Assembly (NCBI GenBank): GCA_932294295.1
Contig: OW028579.1
Span: 36,277,362-36,341,361 of the forward strand
Source: Alitta virens
Lineage: Eukaryota; Annelida; Polychaeta; Phyllodocida; Nereididae
DNA: 64,000 nt
Reading direction: 5' to 3'
The stretch's first letter is position 1. Each line of letters starts with the position of its first letter. The notes beneath the pieces are model-generated. The model saw only the letters and a list, made by a program, of their open reading frames with translations. It ran no database searches and had not been told where the DNA came from. The translations under genes and the position numbers were made by a program. Positions 11,301 through 23,200 of the stretch are shown here, in pieces.

Positions 11301-14300
11301 TTTGGTTGATTCGCGATTGGTGATTTTGAATCTTTCTTTTCCCCACACATGGCAGTTCTGCAAAGACAATATGACAATGCCTCAAAGCTGGTCTAAATAA
11401 CTGATTAAAATATGTAATGGAAATACATGGAAGATGGCTAAGTACAAATTTGATGACTTACTGTTTGTAATATGCAGCTGACAGTTTCTTCAATGCAATC
11501 CTCTTCACATTCTGTCAAAATGGATCACCAAGATCACATAATATTAATTTTATCATAATGATAAGTTTATATTGTTTTCAATTGAGTAAAATCAGGTCAT
11601 GATTCACACGGATATCAAACAATTGATAAATGAGAAAATATGAATGAATTTATTAAGTGCAACCAAGCAGCACCTCTTTGATTTCAAAAGAGTATTAAGA
11701 TGAGGATTTAAGCTATCCTCACTTTTTTGTGTGTCCTGCTAAAGGTTACTTGGATTAAAACTACATTACTGATTGACCAGCCTGTGTAATTATTCTAGCT
11801 ATATTTTATTTTGGCATTTCTACTGTGTTTCACGTCACAGTGACAATCAGTTCCTAGAAGAAACTACGTAAGGGCCATTGAAATATACACAAATTGCAGC
11901 CAATATTACTGGTCAATTTTTGTTGAGAAGGTATTATACTCACCCTGTCGACTGCAATGTAGTGGTCAGGTAGATCTGCTCTGATCTGTCCTAACTTCCC
12001 CTCACGAACGGCGTCATAACACACATACACTCTCTTCCACAACAGACCCAAGAGCTTCTTCTGTTCTGCACTTAAACCTTCTTCTTTGGCACTTTCTTCA
12101 CTTTTTTCGGCATTTCCCTTGACCTGAAGCGGAACTTGCAATGTGTACGATGACCGCCTGGCCCCAGGTGAAGGGTACATGTCTGTGTTGATGTCTTTGT
12201 GAAACGCTGTCCTATAGAAAAAGAAAAAAAAGGAGGTCACACTCCTAAATATACAAAATCAAATGGTTGTGTTTTTTACAGAAAATTTCATAGACTTGGA
12301 AATTGAACTTCGGAGCAGAGAGAGCTGCTCCAGAGGACGTCATGTGAAGCCGGTACTCTCATTGGCTGAAGGACTGCTTTAACCAATGGGAGTCCTTCAT
12401 TCACATGAAATTAGCTGTAATATCAGCTACAAGCAATGAAATCGGTTGACGATATGAAATATCAGTAATTATTATTGCAAAAAGGAGAGCTTATTTAACC
12501 TGTATGAAAGCGCAACATTTTTCATAAAGCTTTAGCTTTAGCTTTGAAGTAGGTGATATTCCTCTGTTCCAGATCCATTTTTCTTTTGCATAGTTCGTGA
12601 CTAAATTGAGTATATATAGTTTTGTGCGATATATACATTTGGTTTCTCACAATATTTTATTATTTAGCTAGCTGAGCCTCTGATGCTGCCCTGCTAGTAT
12701 TAGTCCTGGTTATTTATTATTTACTTTAACATTTCTAAATTTAGGCCGCTAATGCTGCCCTGCATCCTGGTTCCATATTCCTTCGGATTTATACATTCTT
12801 GGACCCCAGAACTTGTCTAGTGCATTCTTAAAAGCATTAAGACTCTGTGCCATTACCACTTTTTCTGGTAATTTATTCCACTCTTCAACCATCCTTATGG
12901 TGAAAAAATTTCTCCTCAGATCCAATCTGAGGGTTCTAATCTTGAAGAGTTTAAGTGGATGTCCTCTCGTTTGTCCTTCTATCCTGTGCAGTCTTGGTGT
13001 GCATTCAGAGTCGTAGATGCTGTGCAACATTTTAAACAGTTTGATCATGTCCCAACGTGTTCTTCTATGTAGCAATGTTGGTAGATTCAGGTATTTCAGC
13101 CTTTGATGATCGTTCATACTTGTGTTCCATTGACTAGTCTAGTGGCATTTCTCTGTACCTGTTCAGTATTTGAATGCCTCCCTTGCTGTGTGGGATCCAT
13201 ACTAATTGTGCATACTCAAGATGACTCCTCACTAGCGATGTATCTAGCGGTCGAACAGTTCTTTGTCCAAATATATAAAAGTCCTTCTTATTAGTCTCAT
13301 CAATTTATTTAACTTCTTGATGATCCCTCCAATATGTTCCTTGAATGTCATCTTGTCATCTATGACAAACTTTAGATCCTTTTCGTTACTAGTTGGAGTA
13401 ATTTCGATTGGTAGATTTTGAATCATGTTCATAAGTGCTCTACGATCGGATGTGAAGTTTGGTCTTCCACTAATGGTCATCTGTTTGCGTTTGTCTGCGT
13501 TGAACAGAAGTAACCACTTTTCCGACCTGTCCAAGTTCTCCAAGTCATTATTCAGGGATCCGAAGTTGGTGACATTGCGGGCTATTTGGAACAGTTTTGA
13601 GTCATCAGCAAACATGTAGACTGTGTTTCCTAGGCAATCCGGGAGGTCATTTCTGTATAAAATGAACCTCAAGGGACCCAACACTGAGCCTTGTGGTATT
13701 CTGCTAGTAACTTCTACCGATTCTGACTTCTCATCTCCGACTGCTACGGAGAGCTTTCTATCCTTTAGGAAATCTTGGAGCCAAATTTTGACAGGGTCTT
13801 GTATGCCATAGTACTCGATTTTCTTATCACTTCTATACTGTTACCATTGTCGAGCGCCTCAGCCCACAGATCTAGGATCTTCAATAACTGCAACACTGTT
13901 GATCTGCCTGGTAGAAACCCATACTGTCTTGTGGTGAATAGTTTATGCCTGAACATATGCTTCATCAATGTATCCCGTATTAGATTCTAACAGCTTGCAT
14001 GCAATACTTGGTTGGATGATCTAGCTCTAGTTCTAATTACCAAGGTTTTTATTACGCAATGAAGTCCTTTAATGGACGAAATCTCATGAGGAAGCCATCA
14101 TTCTACACGGTTCCTGCTAGAATGTATACTCACCAAATGTCAACTCTGATTCCACTGAGAATTCCAGAAATATATTTGGTCTGAGAATGAAGTTCGCGTT
14201 CTATGACAATGAGGTCCTGCAATGGAAAACGCGTGACAGAATAAGAAGCCGGCTACATATGAATTTTGTTTTCTCATATAGATTTATTTAAATTTGGAAA

Positions 14301-17300
14301 TTGTCAATCCAACACTTACCTTTTCCAATGCATAAATCTGGTTAGCAATCTGCGTCTGTTCCTTCCTGTCACCTTGGGTGTGAGAATAAAGGAACAATTT
14401 ACCAATTCAATGACGTCATAAGATAAAAACATGGCATCAAGTACAATAGTTTTCAAAGTGAGTGATTTGTTATAACTAAGCAATATCTGAACTTTTCTTT
14501 TTATTAAAAACCTAAACCAATTTCTTCACCACTTGCCATCTCTGCCTGCCGAGGAATAATCTGCCAACGGAGGGAGCTATCAGTAACTGCGCCCAAACAA
14601 TTGTTGATGAAGTAATCAAACAATGGGGTCATTGAGTGCAGTTTTAATATCCATATTTAGATGACGTCATTAAACAATGGTCTGGGCGCAGTTACTGATA
14701 GCTCTCCATCTGTTGAAAAAAAGTAGCCGATCGGGTGCAGAAACAGGATGTAAAACCCTCACCCATCCACCCACCCACCCACCCACCCACCTTACCACTT
14801 ACCACGCCCTTGCTTGCTTCTTAGTTTCTCAATCATGACAGATTCTTCCGCGACCTTTGATAATCAAAATGAAAATTTCACAGCACTGAGCATGACACCA
14901 CTTCTATGTATACAGTCTCTACATAGTTGAAACTTCAGTTACATGAAATAATTTTACTGGCATGTTCGTAAGAGTTTACTTTTCAGACACAGTTTTAACC
15001 TTGTCTAGACTCCAGAAGTAATGCATCCAACAGCACTTTAAAATATTACAGGTTAATCAATAATTTAGCAGCTGGGTGGTTTAATGGTTAAGGCATCCGC
15101 CAATTCCGCATTGGCCAGCTCTGCTGAAGGTCCCAGGTTCGCTCTCGACCCGGGCACTCTTCATGAGCTACCTCCTAACTGGATGTCGTTTGGATGAGAC
15201 GTTAAATTGGCAGTCCCTTGTACTCAGTGTCTATGCTGAGACAAGTAAAAGACCCCACCAATGGGGAATATGAGTAACATTGTTCAACTCCGCCTCTCTC
15301 TCACCTCATCAATCAACCCTCGATAGCAGCAAGAACTTGCCTTAGAGGGCTGCACTTGCCATATCTATCAATCCATCAAATTTACTCAGAGCCATGTATT
15401 GACGTCATTAGCTGGAGCAAGTCAGAGGTGTGTGTGTGTTTGAATTGCAACGGACTACCCACCTTAAGCTTGTCCTGCAGAGCTTCATTGGCAACTTTCA
15501 AACTGTCTCTCTCTTCCTCCAGGCTTTTCACTCTGGAACAATCATATGAAATATGATACACATCAAATATCACTTGGCACAAGCCTGAATTATAAAAAAG
15601 AAAGTTATTTTTCTATTTAACCACCAAAACTCTAAAGAATTTTAAGTTTCTCACCGTTTGAGTTCAGTTTCATACATTCGTGTTCTTTCTTTTTCCCATA
15701 ATGCAACGTTGTCTCTCCTTAACAACCTGTCATATAAAAAGACATATTTGCCTTTATGTGAAGCCTTATCTCATCATTACGTCTGCCTCTGACATATGTT
15801 CATAGAAGTAGACTAAGCTTCAGACAGACAAGTAGTTTTGAGCCATTGAGACTTTGAATCGTACTTGAGGAATCTTGTTATATTTTATCATTGCAACAAC
15901 AGCTATGATATTGGTCTATGTATAGTTTGTAAAAGACAGATTTAAACATTTATTTGAGGAGAACTGTAGATCATGCTAACAGCCAAAGTTAAATTAACGT
16001 AACACAACACAACACAACACTACACTACACTACACTACACTACACTACACTACACTACACTATACTATACTATACTATACTATACTATACTATACACAGA
16101 TTTCATCTGAACTCACTCTTCTATCTTAGCATTTTTCTCACGAAGAAGTTTCTCCTGTCTTTCAATCGTCGCGGTGTAAGAAGTAAAATTCTCCAGGTCT
16201 TTCTTGTACTTGTATTTCATGTCGGACAGCTCTTTCGTAACATTCCCGAGCTCATCTGGATATGGAGAATACAACATATACTTAATATGCCCTAATATAG
16301 TCAGTGTCCTAATATGGTCAGTTGCAATTAAAGCTCCCTCATTTCATCTGTTGACCAGTTGCACCATTGAAACAGCTTGTGGTTCCAATTTGTAGACAAA
16401 CTAAACCAAGAAATTAGGAGTGCATGAAAAGCATGTTGGTCATCAGGATTTCAACTTTTTGATATGCACTAAATGTCTGAAGAAGTAAATTTACAAAAAT
16501 TGCCTTAATTCCTTTTAAGAATATAATTCATCTATTTTACAGCAGAAGCTGTTTTACCAGGGAGCAAAGGTGGCGATAATATGACACTGGTGGCCTAATA
16601 TTGTCAACATGAGGTTGCCTGTTTCTTTTAATTATTTACAAATATTCCATTATTTTCAATGATCTTGAAAGCGAAATGATTGTACTTAACAGTAGAGTCG
16701 TTTTATTGATAGCTCTAATAAACAAGAACCTGTTGGGCACCATACGTTAGATACATTCCGATTTATAGCAAGAAATGTTGGAATACTATTTGACATTTTG
16801 ACAAACATTCTTTGACATTTTTCACCAAATTAAACGTTTTGACTCTGTCATGAATGACTGACAACCATATTTTTTTTACTCTTTATCTTATAAATAAGCC
16901 AGATTTAGTCAATATCATGAAATTATTTTGTTAGTCAAAATGACCAACTTCTTGTAAGTTGAAACATAAAACTGACTTACTTGTCAGTTAAAATTGCTTT
17001 TTAGACTCATTCAAACTATCTAAGATCCCAATCAAAACGATTTTCAGTGCCTAAAGAAGCATCTCTAATTAATTCTTCAAAATATGCAAGTGTTGGAGCA
17101 AGTTTTGGCCTAGTTGCTTAATTTTTTTGCTCAGCGGAAATTGATGAAATTTAACTATAAATCAACACACCCCTCAACTTGTTATTTTCCTGTGCAGCAA
17201 TGGTTGATTTGCGTTCCTCAGCATTATCTAAATCAAGTTTGACTTTGTACAAAGCTTGAGTGAGGTCTAAAATAGGTGTGTTCTTTTCGGCTAGGGTAGG

Positions 17301-18297
17301 CGATGTGGGATCTTGGGTTGTTTCGCCAGAATTTTCATCGCGGTTCAAAAAAAATTTTCGAATTCTCTGCCATCTCGTGTGATACTTCAAAAGTAAAAAA
17401 ATTCAAATTGTGCATATATTGTGTTGGACTATCCACATAACTTTAGCAGTTATCGGTGAATCAATATATTTTGAAATAACAAAGAACAAACTGAAATTTA
17501 CCTGCCCATCTTCGTCATCTTTTTCTGGTCTTTTTTGCCTTGACTTTTTTAACAATGAATTAAACACATCAATGGCGCCCTCTTTCAACAAAGTGATGTG
17601 TTCCTCAACAAGAGCTTTGTCAGTGCTGACATCTACAAGAAGAAAAAAAAGCAACAACGAAAAATTATAAGTTTTGTGTGAGCGATTTGGTAGATTAATG
17701 GTTGTAGTGCTAGTTGCTTCAGTGAGGGTCATGGGTTGATTCTGTTTCCTGTACAGAAGAACTACACCACAACTAATTGGAGGAACCTGATAGTGGGCTC
17801 AAAGGAAGTGTAAGTGCGTTTTCATGCATGGTTTTTGCTTCATTATAATTAGCTAAAAACCATGCGTTTTCCATGCGTTCATCCTTCTCATGGAAAACTC
17901 ATGTGGCACATTTGGCCATGTAAAATATCAAAATTTACAAGTATCATTTGGTTGGAACTTCCTTTAATTTGGAAACAATCACATTTTACATGAAATTATT
18001 TATAGAACTTTAAAAATGGTATCTCAATCACCCAAGCTGTTTTTCATTTGAGGCCGGATTGGGTTGGGTTTGGGTTTCATAATTTATTATATCACTTCAA
18101 AACTTGGCATCACCTAGATGCATCATAAAAATGCAAACTGCATACATTACACGTCATTAATGGGATTCAAAATAGCTTAATGCATAATCTATTATATTTC
18201 CACGATAAAACAAAGTGAAGATTAATTTAAAATGCTTACTTTCTTGCTTCTCATTGAGTGAGTCAAATGGAAACTCATAGTCAAAGTTGGTGTACAT
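8396..18297 (-). CDS. Coiled-coil protein with two C-terminal EF-hands (17 exons, complete)
   Basis: Exons on the minus strand: 18240-18297, 17502-17632, 17171-17384, 16117-16255, 15655-15726, 15463-15532, 14803-14854, 14320-14372, 14134-14216, 11944-12211, 11462-11511, 11251-11357, 10606-10697, 9879-9947, 9165-9221, 8811-8901 and 8396-8472. Together they give 1683 bases, 560 residues, with phases agreeing at every junction. The start is MYTNFDYEFPF. Residues about 100-280 are rich in charged heptads (LRDELGNVTKELSDM, VKSLEEERDSLKVANEALQ), suggesting a coiled coil. EF-hand loops are DVNGDGALDLPE (475-486) and DVDGSQSVDFYE (512-523), both with D at 1 and 3, D at 9 and E at 12, so calcium binding is likely. 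The final intron appears to be GC-AG. Without that splice, exon 16 would read on to a stop near 8677. I see no signal peptide or membrane span and do not recognise the family. It could be a cytoskeletal or ciliary calcium-responsive protein, but that is a guess. Confidence 0.85.
8561..8675. mobile_element. Palindromic MITE family B copy
   Basis: It begins CCCAGATGGCATTCCAAAT and ends with the inverse ATTTGGAATGCTAACTGGG. It lies in the last intron of the EF-hand gene. Related copies are at 10831-10950, 20758 and 34721-34792. Confidence 0.8.
10041..10195. mobile_element. Palindromic MITE family A copy
   Basis: It starts TACAGCAGTTTTCATAGACT and has the paired CATTGGCT/AACCAATGGGAG centre and GTGAATC/GATTCACGTGACGTCA arms. 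The right terminus has decayed. It lies in an intron of the EF-hand gene. Confidence 0.75.
10831..10950. mobile_element. Palindromic MITE family B copy
   Basis: Termini are CCCAGATAGCATTCCAAAT and the exact inverse ATTTGGAATGCTATCTGGG, around a roughly 80-bp core. This is one of the best-preserved copies and lies in an intron of the EF-hand gene. Confidence 0.85.
11030..11218 (-). mobile_element. tRNA-derived SINE, family 1
   Basis: A near full-length copy with a well-preserved tRNA-like head (minus strand GGCCTAGCTCAGTGGTAGC; box B GGGTTCAATTCC). It ends a few bases from exon 12 of the EF-hand gene and lies in its intron. Confidence 0.88.
12277..12419. mobile_element. Palindromic MITE family A copy
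   Basis: Begins TACAGAAAATTTCATAGACT and ends CATGAAATTAGCTGTA, with the CTCATTGGCT/AACCAATGGGAG centre. It lies in the intron of the EF-hand gene that also holds a LINE fragment. Confidence 0.75.
12690..13985 (-). mobile_element. LINE fragment, CR1/L2/Jockey-like reverse transcriptase
   Basis: Minus-strand blocks at 13765-13968, 13244-13684 and 12749-13117 encode successive parts of a non-LTR reverse transcriptase: YGFLPGRST, then LGPLRFILYRNDLP, then the catalytic-box variant MFADDSKLF. A C-terminal block with VEEWNKLPEKVV and FKNALDKFW follows, typical of these elements. Frames change between blocks and the 5' half is absent, so the copy is truncated and dead. It sits in the same orientation as the host gene, inside the intron between exons 9 and 10 of the EF-hand gene. 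Confidence 0.88.
14756..14790. repeat. (CCCA)n microsatellite next to a splice donor
   Basis: Repeated CCCACCCA lies directly downstream (in transcript sense) of the exon 7 donor of the EF-hand gene. The pre-mRNA therefore carries a run of (GGGU)n just after the 5' splice site. Confidence 0.9.
15066..15345 (+). mobile_element. tRNA-derived SINE, family 2
   Basis: The tRNA-like head GGTGGTTTAATGGTTAAGGC and box B-like AGGTTCGCTCTCGACC are followed by a body with CACTCTTCATGAGCTAC, GAGACGTTAAATTG and AAAGACCCCACC. A closely matching copy lies at 20926-21250. It is in an intron of the EF-hand gene, antisense to it. Confidence 0.82.
15758..15840 (+). mobile_element. SINE family 2, 3' fragment
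   Basis: GCCTTATCTCATCATTACGTCTGCCTCTG (quoted in part) followed by GACTAAGCTTCAGAC matches the 3' part of the copy at 20926-21250. The tRNA head is absent. Confidence 0.6.
16001..16095. repeat. Pentanucleotide microsatellite, (ACACT)n to (ACTAT)n
   Basis: An initial AACAC run changes to CTACA units and then to CTATA units, so the array grades between related pentamers. It starts about 20 bases past the exon 4 donor of the EF-hand gene. Confidence 0.95.
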
Positions 18298-20210
18298 AAT
18301 GTCCACAGGAGACTTCAATGCAGTTATAGACTCCTTTCAATTGACTGTATGGACTAAATAAGAACTGTTATATGCTTCAATCCTTGTTTAGGTCTTTGCA
18401 CAATTCATTTAATCCTATGTCTGTATGTCCAGATAGGCGCTAATAATCCGTTAATTCCATGGTTATGAACACTAGGTGGTCAAAAATAAAGAAAGCTTAA
18501 TGTAATCTGCACTTGATATTAAGGCTTAATGGTCTGTTAATGCCATATATTAATTATTGCTACTTCAATGAAGGTGAATTATGATCATTTGGTTATTCCT
18601 TGCATTTCAAACCACAATAAATGAGCTGAACCTATCTGAAAAATATCACATTGGAGAAAAAGCCAAAAAAAGAAAAAGAAAAGACGTTTATCATTTGAGG
18701 TTCTCATTGATAAAATTCATCAGTAATTTCTCTATAAATCAGAAAATACAGTAACAGTGTTACACATATTGGTTTAATATATTGCAATAAGTCATACTAC
18801 ACACCATGAGTGCAAATAAAGTGTTCCATATTTGGCATTCTAAATCAAGTATTTTGAATTTTTGATTATTTTTTCCATTACGGCACCTACCATCACAAAG
18901 TGTCAAACTAAATCTACAGGGGTGTCTAAAGAAACCTTTTGTAAGCCCCTTTTGAGGTTTGGCTCCTTGACTATTAGTATGAATCTAATTTCTAATGTCT
19001 GATGTCTTAGTGCTTCTGGGTCTGAACCTCCTCAGTTTATATGACCAGCTGCCAGAGGCAGACGTAATGATGAGATGATAAGGCTTGGAGTCCACGCCTT
19101 GTTACACATTTACCCCGGGAGTAAATAACCCATTAAAATTGGTGAATAGTGGTCCTGCTAAGCATATGGCCACCGCCGCCACCCAGTCTCACACTAATCT
19201 AATACGGTAGGAAACTGAAATGTAGTGTAGAGTCTATATGGATTAATACAAGCCATTTTAAAGATGAACCTGGTATTATTAGCCTATATCAGTGCCAGTT
19301 ATTTGTTTTGAACAAAAAGTACCTGTCAGCTTGCCAGATCAACAATTCCACAATTTAATCCAAATTGAGAATGACAGCCTCATCTAAAATGAGTTTATCC
19401 AGACCATAAAGATTACAATACGGATGAATGACTAATTGGGTAAATATTCGTTCTGCTCATCTGTAAATGCAGTGCAGTTACCATTACAGATAAAAACAAA
19501 AAAGTAACAATGTATTGTAGTCAGGTGTCATGGAGACAGCTACACAACTGATTCCAAATAGAACCTGGTCGGTCTATATATGAACTTACTGGCGATATCT
19601 AAATGGATTAAGGTAATGGATATGGTGTGTTATTGAATTGATACTTGTAGACAGGAGGCTTCATACGTATTCCGCTAAGTAATTAAACAACACTGATTTG
19701 AATGAATGTTGTAAGATTTAAAAAAAAAACTAAACTTAACATTTCTGTAGATTCAGACAGGGCTCACACATATCAATGATGATGATGATGATTTATTCAG
19801 CCACAATTTAAAAAATGAAATACATATAGAAATTTATATAAAAATTATGTGTGCCTTGGGAGATTCCCATAAAACAGTCATGTCGTTTTTGGGGAGCCAC
19901 CCAGTGGAGATTCCAGTCAGATACTTAATTACATAATTATCAGAAATTTTGTTTTATTTATTTAATTATATTATGAGCATGTCAGTTGGTCTTTTCTGAC
20001 GTGCACGCATACACAATCAAATTTGTGCAAACTTGCAAACTTGCTAATGTTAATACGGTGTAAATATCACATGTGATGGGCATGCTGACAGGCTGAGGAA
20101 ATATTAAACAAAATCGATCCTCCATTTGTCCAGCATATTCAGCAACTCGCTATTTGCATTACAATTCCAACAGGTGAAGAGCGGTTAATACTGTTACGTA
20201 TTATGAATTG
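18298..20210. other. Divergent intergenic interval, mostly unassigned
   Basis: About 1.9 kb separates the start codon of the minus-strand EF-hand gene from the first recognised exon of the plus-strand receptor gene. It contains an inverted SINE family 2 fragment and a short (GAT)n run near 19780. Any 5' exons of the receptor (signal peptide or amino-terminal domain) should lie here; none was convincing. Confidence 0.45.
18965..19150 (-). mobile_element. SINE family 2, 3' part, inverted
   Basis: On the minus strand the order AAGCCTTATCATCTCATCAT, CTGCCTCTGGCAGCTGGTCA, GACCCAGAAGCACTAAGACA matches the 3' half of the copy at 20926-21250. Confidence 0.65.
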
Positions 20211-20225
20211 ATGGCAGGGGCATCC

Positions 20226-23200
20226 ATGGCTGTCTTGGAAAAGACTCACATTCCTTGGAATCACCACTATTCTGTAGCAGTTCCACCGGTGAGTACATTT
20301 ATGTGAAATGTAACTTAAGCTGGGGATTGCTTAGAACTTTAATATTTTTTATTTTTATTTTTACTTCTAGGATTTTCTGTACTTCAATAAACGACTGGTG
20401 CACAATGGGACAATCACCTATGAGGGCCTCGTTTTCGACATGCTGTTTGCCATTGCCGATGTTTGGAATATCAGGTACATCAGACTACACTAATGTGTTT
20501 CTACACTAATGTGTTTCATGATCAATATTGCGTGTGTTTCACTCTTTCATTTGATAAACACACAACATATGTACTCATCAACATTGAATACTTAATGTCA
20601 TCGACAACATCCAAGCTATTATTTTTAAATGAGAGAGGAATTAATCCTGAATTATTTCAGCTTCACATTCACGGATGGATCAGGATACTCCACGGAAGGG
20701 GGTGGCATTTTCTCTCTGGTTGCATCCAAGGTAAATTTGAAACCTGTCCGTCTTTAGCCCAGATAGCATTCCAAATTGTATCAACGTCAGCAAGATGTCG
20801 GCGATGTCGAAACGATGTTGAACCAAAGGTGACAGATACCATCGAGTCGAGCACTGAAACTTGGTCTAGTCTGTCTTCAGAAAAGTAATGAGCCACACCT
20901 CAATTCCTTCAACATTGTGCATATAGTAGCTGGGTGGCCTAATGGTTAAGGCATCCACCAATTCCATATTGGCCAGCTCTGCTGAAGGTCCCAGGTTCGA
21001 TCACCAGCCGGGGCACTCTTCATGAGCTACATCCCAGCTGGATGTCGATCATATGAGACGTTAAATTGTAGGTGTCTTGTACTCAGTGTCTATGCAGAGG
21101 CATGTAAAAGACCCCACCCATTGGATAAATGTGTAACATGTTGTGAACTCCAAGCCTTATCAATTCATCATTACATCTGCCTCTGGCAGCTGGTCATATA
21201 AGCTGACTCAGCTGGCATGGCATATCTTCAGACCCAGTAGCATTAAGACATATAGTGACTAGAGTGGTTTCTTGCGCGGAGGCAACATATCGAATAGTTA
21301 AATTGAGAAATATGTTTCTTGGATCTTCACATGTGCTTTATTTCAGAGAGCAGACCTAGCAATAGGAATGCTTGGCATGACGCATGAAAGGATGAAATTT
21401 GTTGACTTTACACCTGTTTTTAGACAGGTCTCTTTGGCATTTCTCATATCCAGTTCAGCCAAACACGGAACCAGTTGGTATACCCAGTTCAATCAGCCAC
21501 TTGGCATTTATGTTTGGTGGGCTATTGCAGGAATGATTGCAACAATACTAATCATGTGGATCTTTGCTTGGTATTTTGAGGCACATTTCAAGTCATCGCA
21601 TTATGATTTGCAACCGCGGCGGAGAGCTTCATGTTTAGATTCTCTGATGATCCTTGCAGCTATTATTCTCAGACAAAGTGAGTATGAATTACATACAATT
21701 TTAATCATTTTTGTCAGGTGTTTATTGTATATTGAATTGTTTATTGTTTATTGAATAAAGCTACTCTTCCCAAGGGCTTAATGACATGTCGCTTTAGGGG
21801 AGAGTATACAGTTACAAATGTAATGTAATAAAAGGAAATTTGCGTAAATGTAGAATTTTATAACAAGCAATTTTGATTTGTAGGCCTATTAAATTTGCAT
21901 GAGTAACAATTTGGTATATTGCATTCTTCAATATAAGCCTCAACTGTCTTCTTTGCACAGTATCGCTGCTGTTTCTTCTATGGTCGTGCCGTAGAATTTT
22001 TCATATCGATGCCAAAAGTGTAATTACATCGTTGCAAAAGCAGTAGGTTGCCAAAATTACCCCAATGTGGCCTTTCTTTGACCACCCATTCATTTATTAA
22101 GTGCCAATTTATTATGAGTGCTATATGGTGTATTTATATCTTCTTCTTTATAAGACGCATTAGTTCTTCTACATATGTTATGGTAGAGCCATTAATGTTT
22201 GTCAAAGCAGCATCACTCTAAAAACAAGTGTTTGAAAATCGACACTAAAAAAAACCCTTTTTGTTACACTTTATGAACATGTTGAAATGTTTAAGACTAG
22301 ATAAACATGTTGAGGTATTTATGAAAATAAACACTTATAAGCTTGTTACACTTTATTAACACTATAACATGTTGAACAAGGATGAAGTGCTTATATTGAA
22401 TGTGTCAGTGTGCAACATGTTTAACAAGTGAAGTGTTTATATACAAACATCTCAGTCTTCCACTGTGTAGGCTATCTTTAACGAATGCATGGCAGTTGAA
22501 CCCTCTATAGCAATCTTCTTTAGAGCATATCCTGTTGTGGAACATTGTCAACCTGCAAGTGAAATAGAAAATGCATCCTAATTCACAATCAATGTCTGAA
22601 GTATTGGGACATTTAAAAAATATGGGGAAAAAATTATTACTGTAGGGGTATGATATTTTGGTGAGAGCATGGTTACTTCTGTGAGTGAAGAACATATCAC
22701 GAGGAGAAGCAGCAGAGGTCATTTGATGTTCGTTGGATATTCGACGGTCCAGATAGCATTCCAAATATGGTTGTGTTGGGGTAATAACCATATGATGGGG
22801 TAAAATGCTATAACTAATGTTTGGGTGATCAGATCTTTGCCCAACTTGGTTTATATGCTCTACAGGGTGAAACAGATTTATGTTGTTGCGATGGGGTATT
22901 CATTCCTTGGGGTAATTACCTCCATGAGGGTAATTAAATTATGATAATATAACCTGAATTTGGTTGTATACTCTACATGTAACTTCTGTTGGGGTGATTG
23001 GATCTTCACTGAATTTGGTTTGTGTACTATGCAGGGTGTTACCATCGATTTTATGGTTGCCATGGGGTTATTACCCCATGATGGGTAAAATTCTCTGTTT
23101 GAGTGACTGGATTTGCTGCAAGTTTGGTTGGTACACTCTACAGGGTGTTACAACTATTATGTTTTAGCACTTTCAGGTTTTTGATGGGTAATTAGTTTGT

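Noticed and set aside
19575..19620. Possible TATA box and tiny first exon (MNLLAISKWIK then a GT) for the receptor gene
   Set aside because: Only 11 codons, and the acceptor needed before 20217 lacks a pyrimidine tract; not enough to include.
20463..20888. Plus-strand 141-codon ORF
   Set aside because: It spans receptor intron, exon 3 in the wrong frame and a MITE B fragment; no conserved motif.
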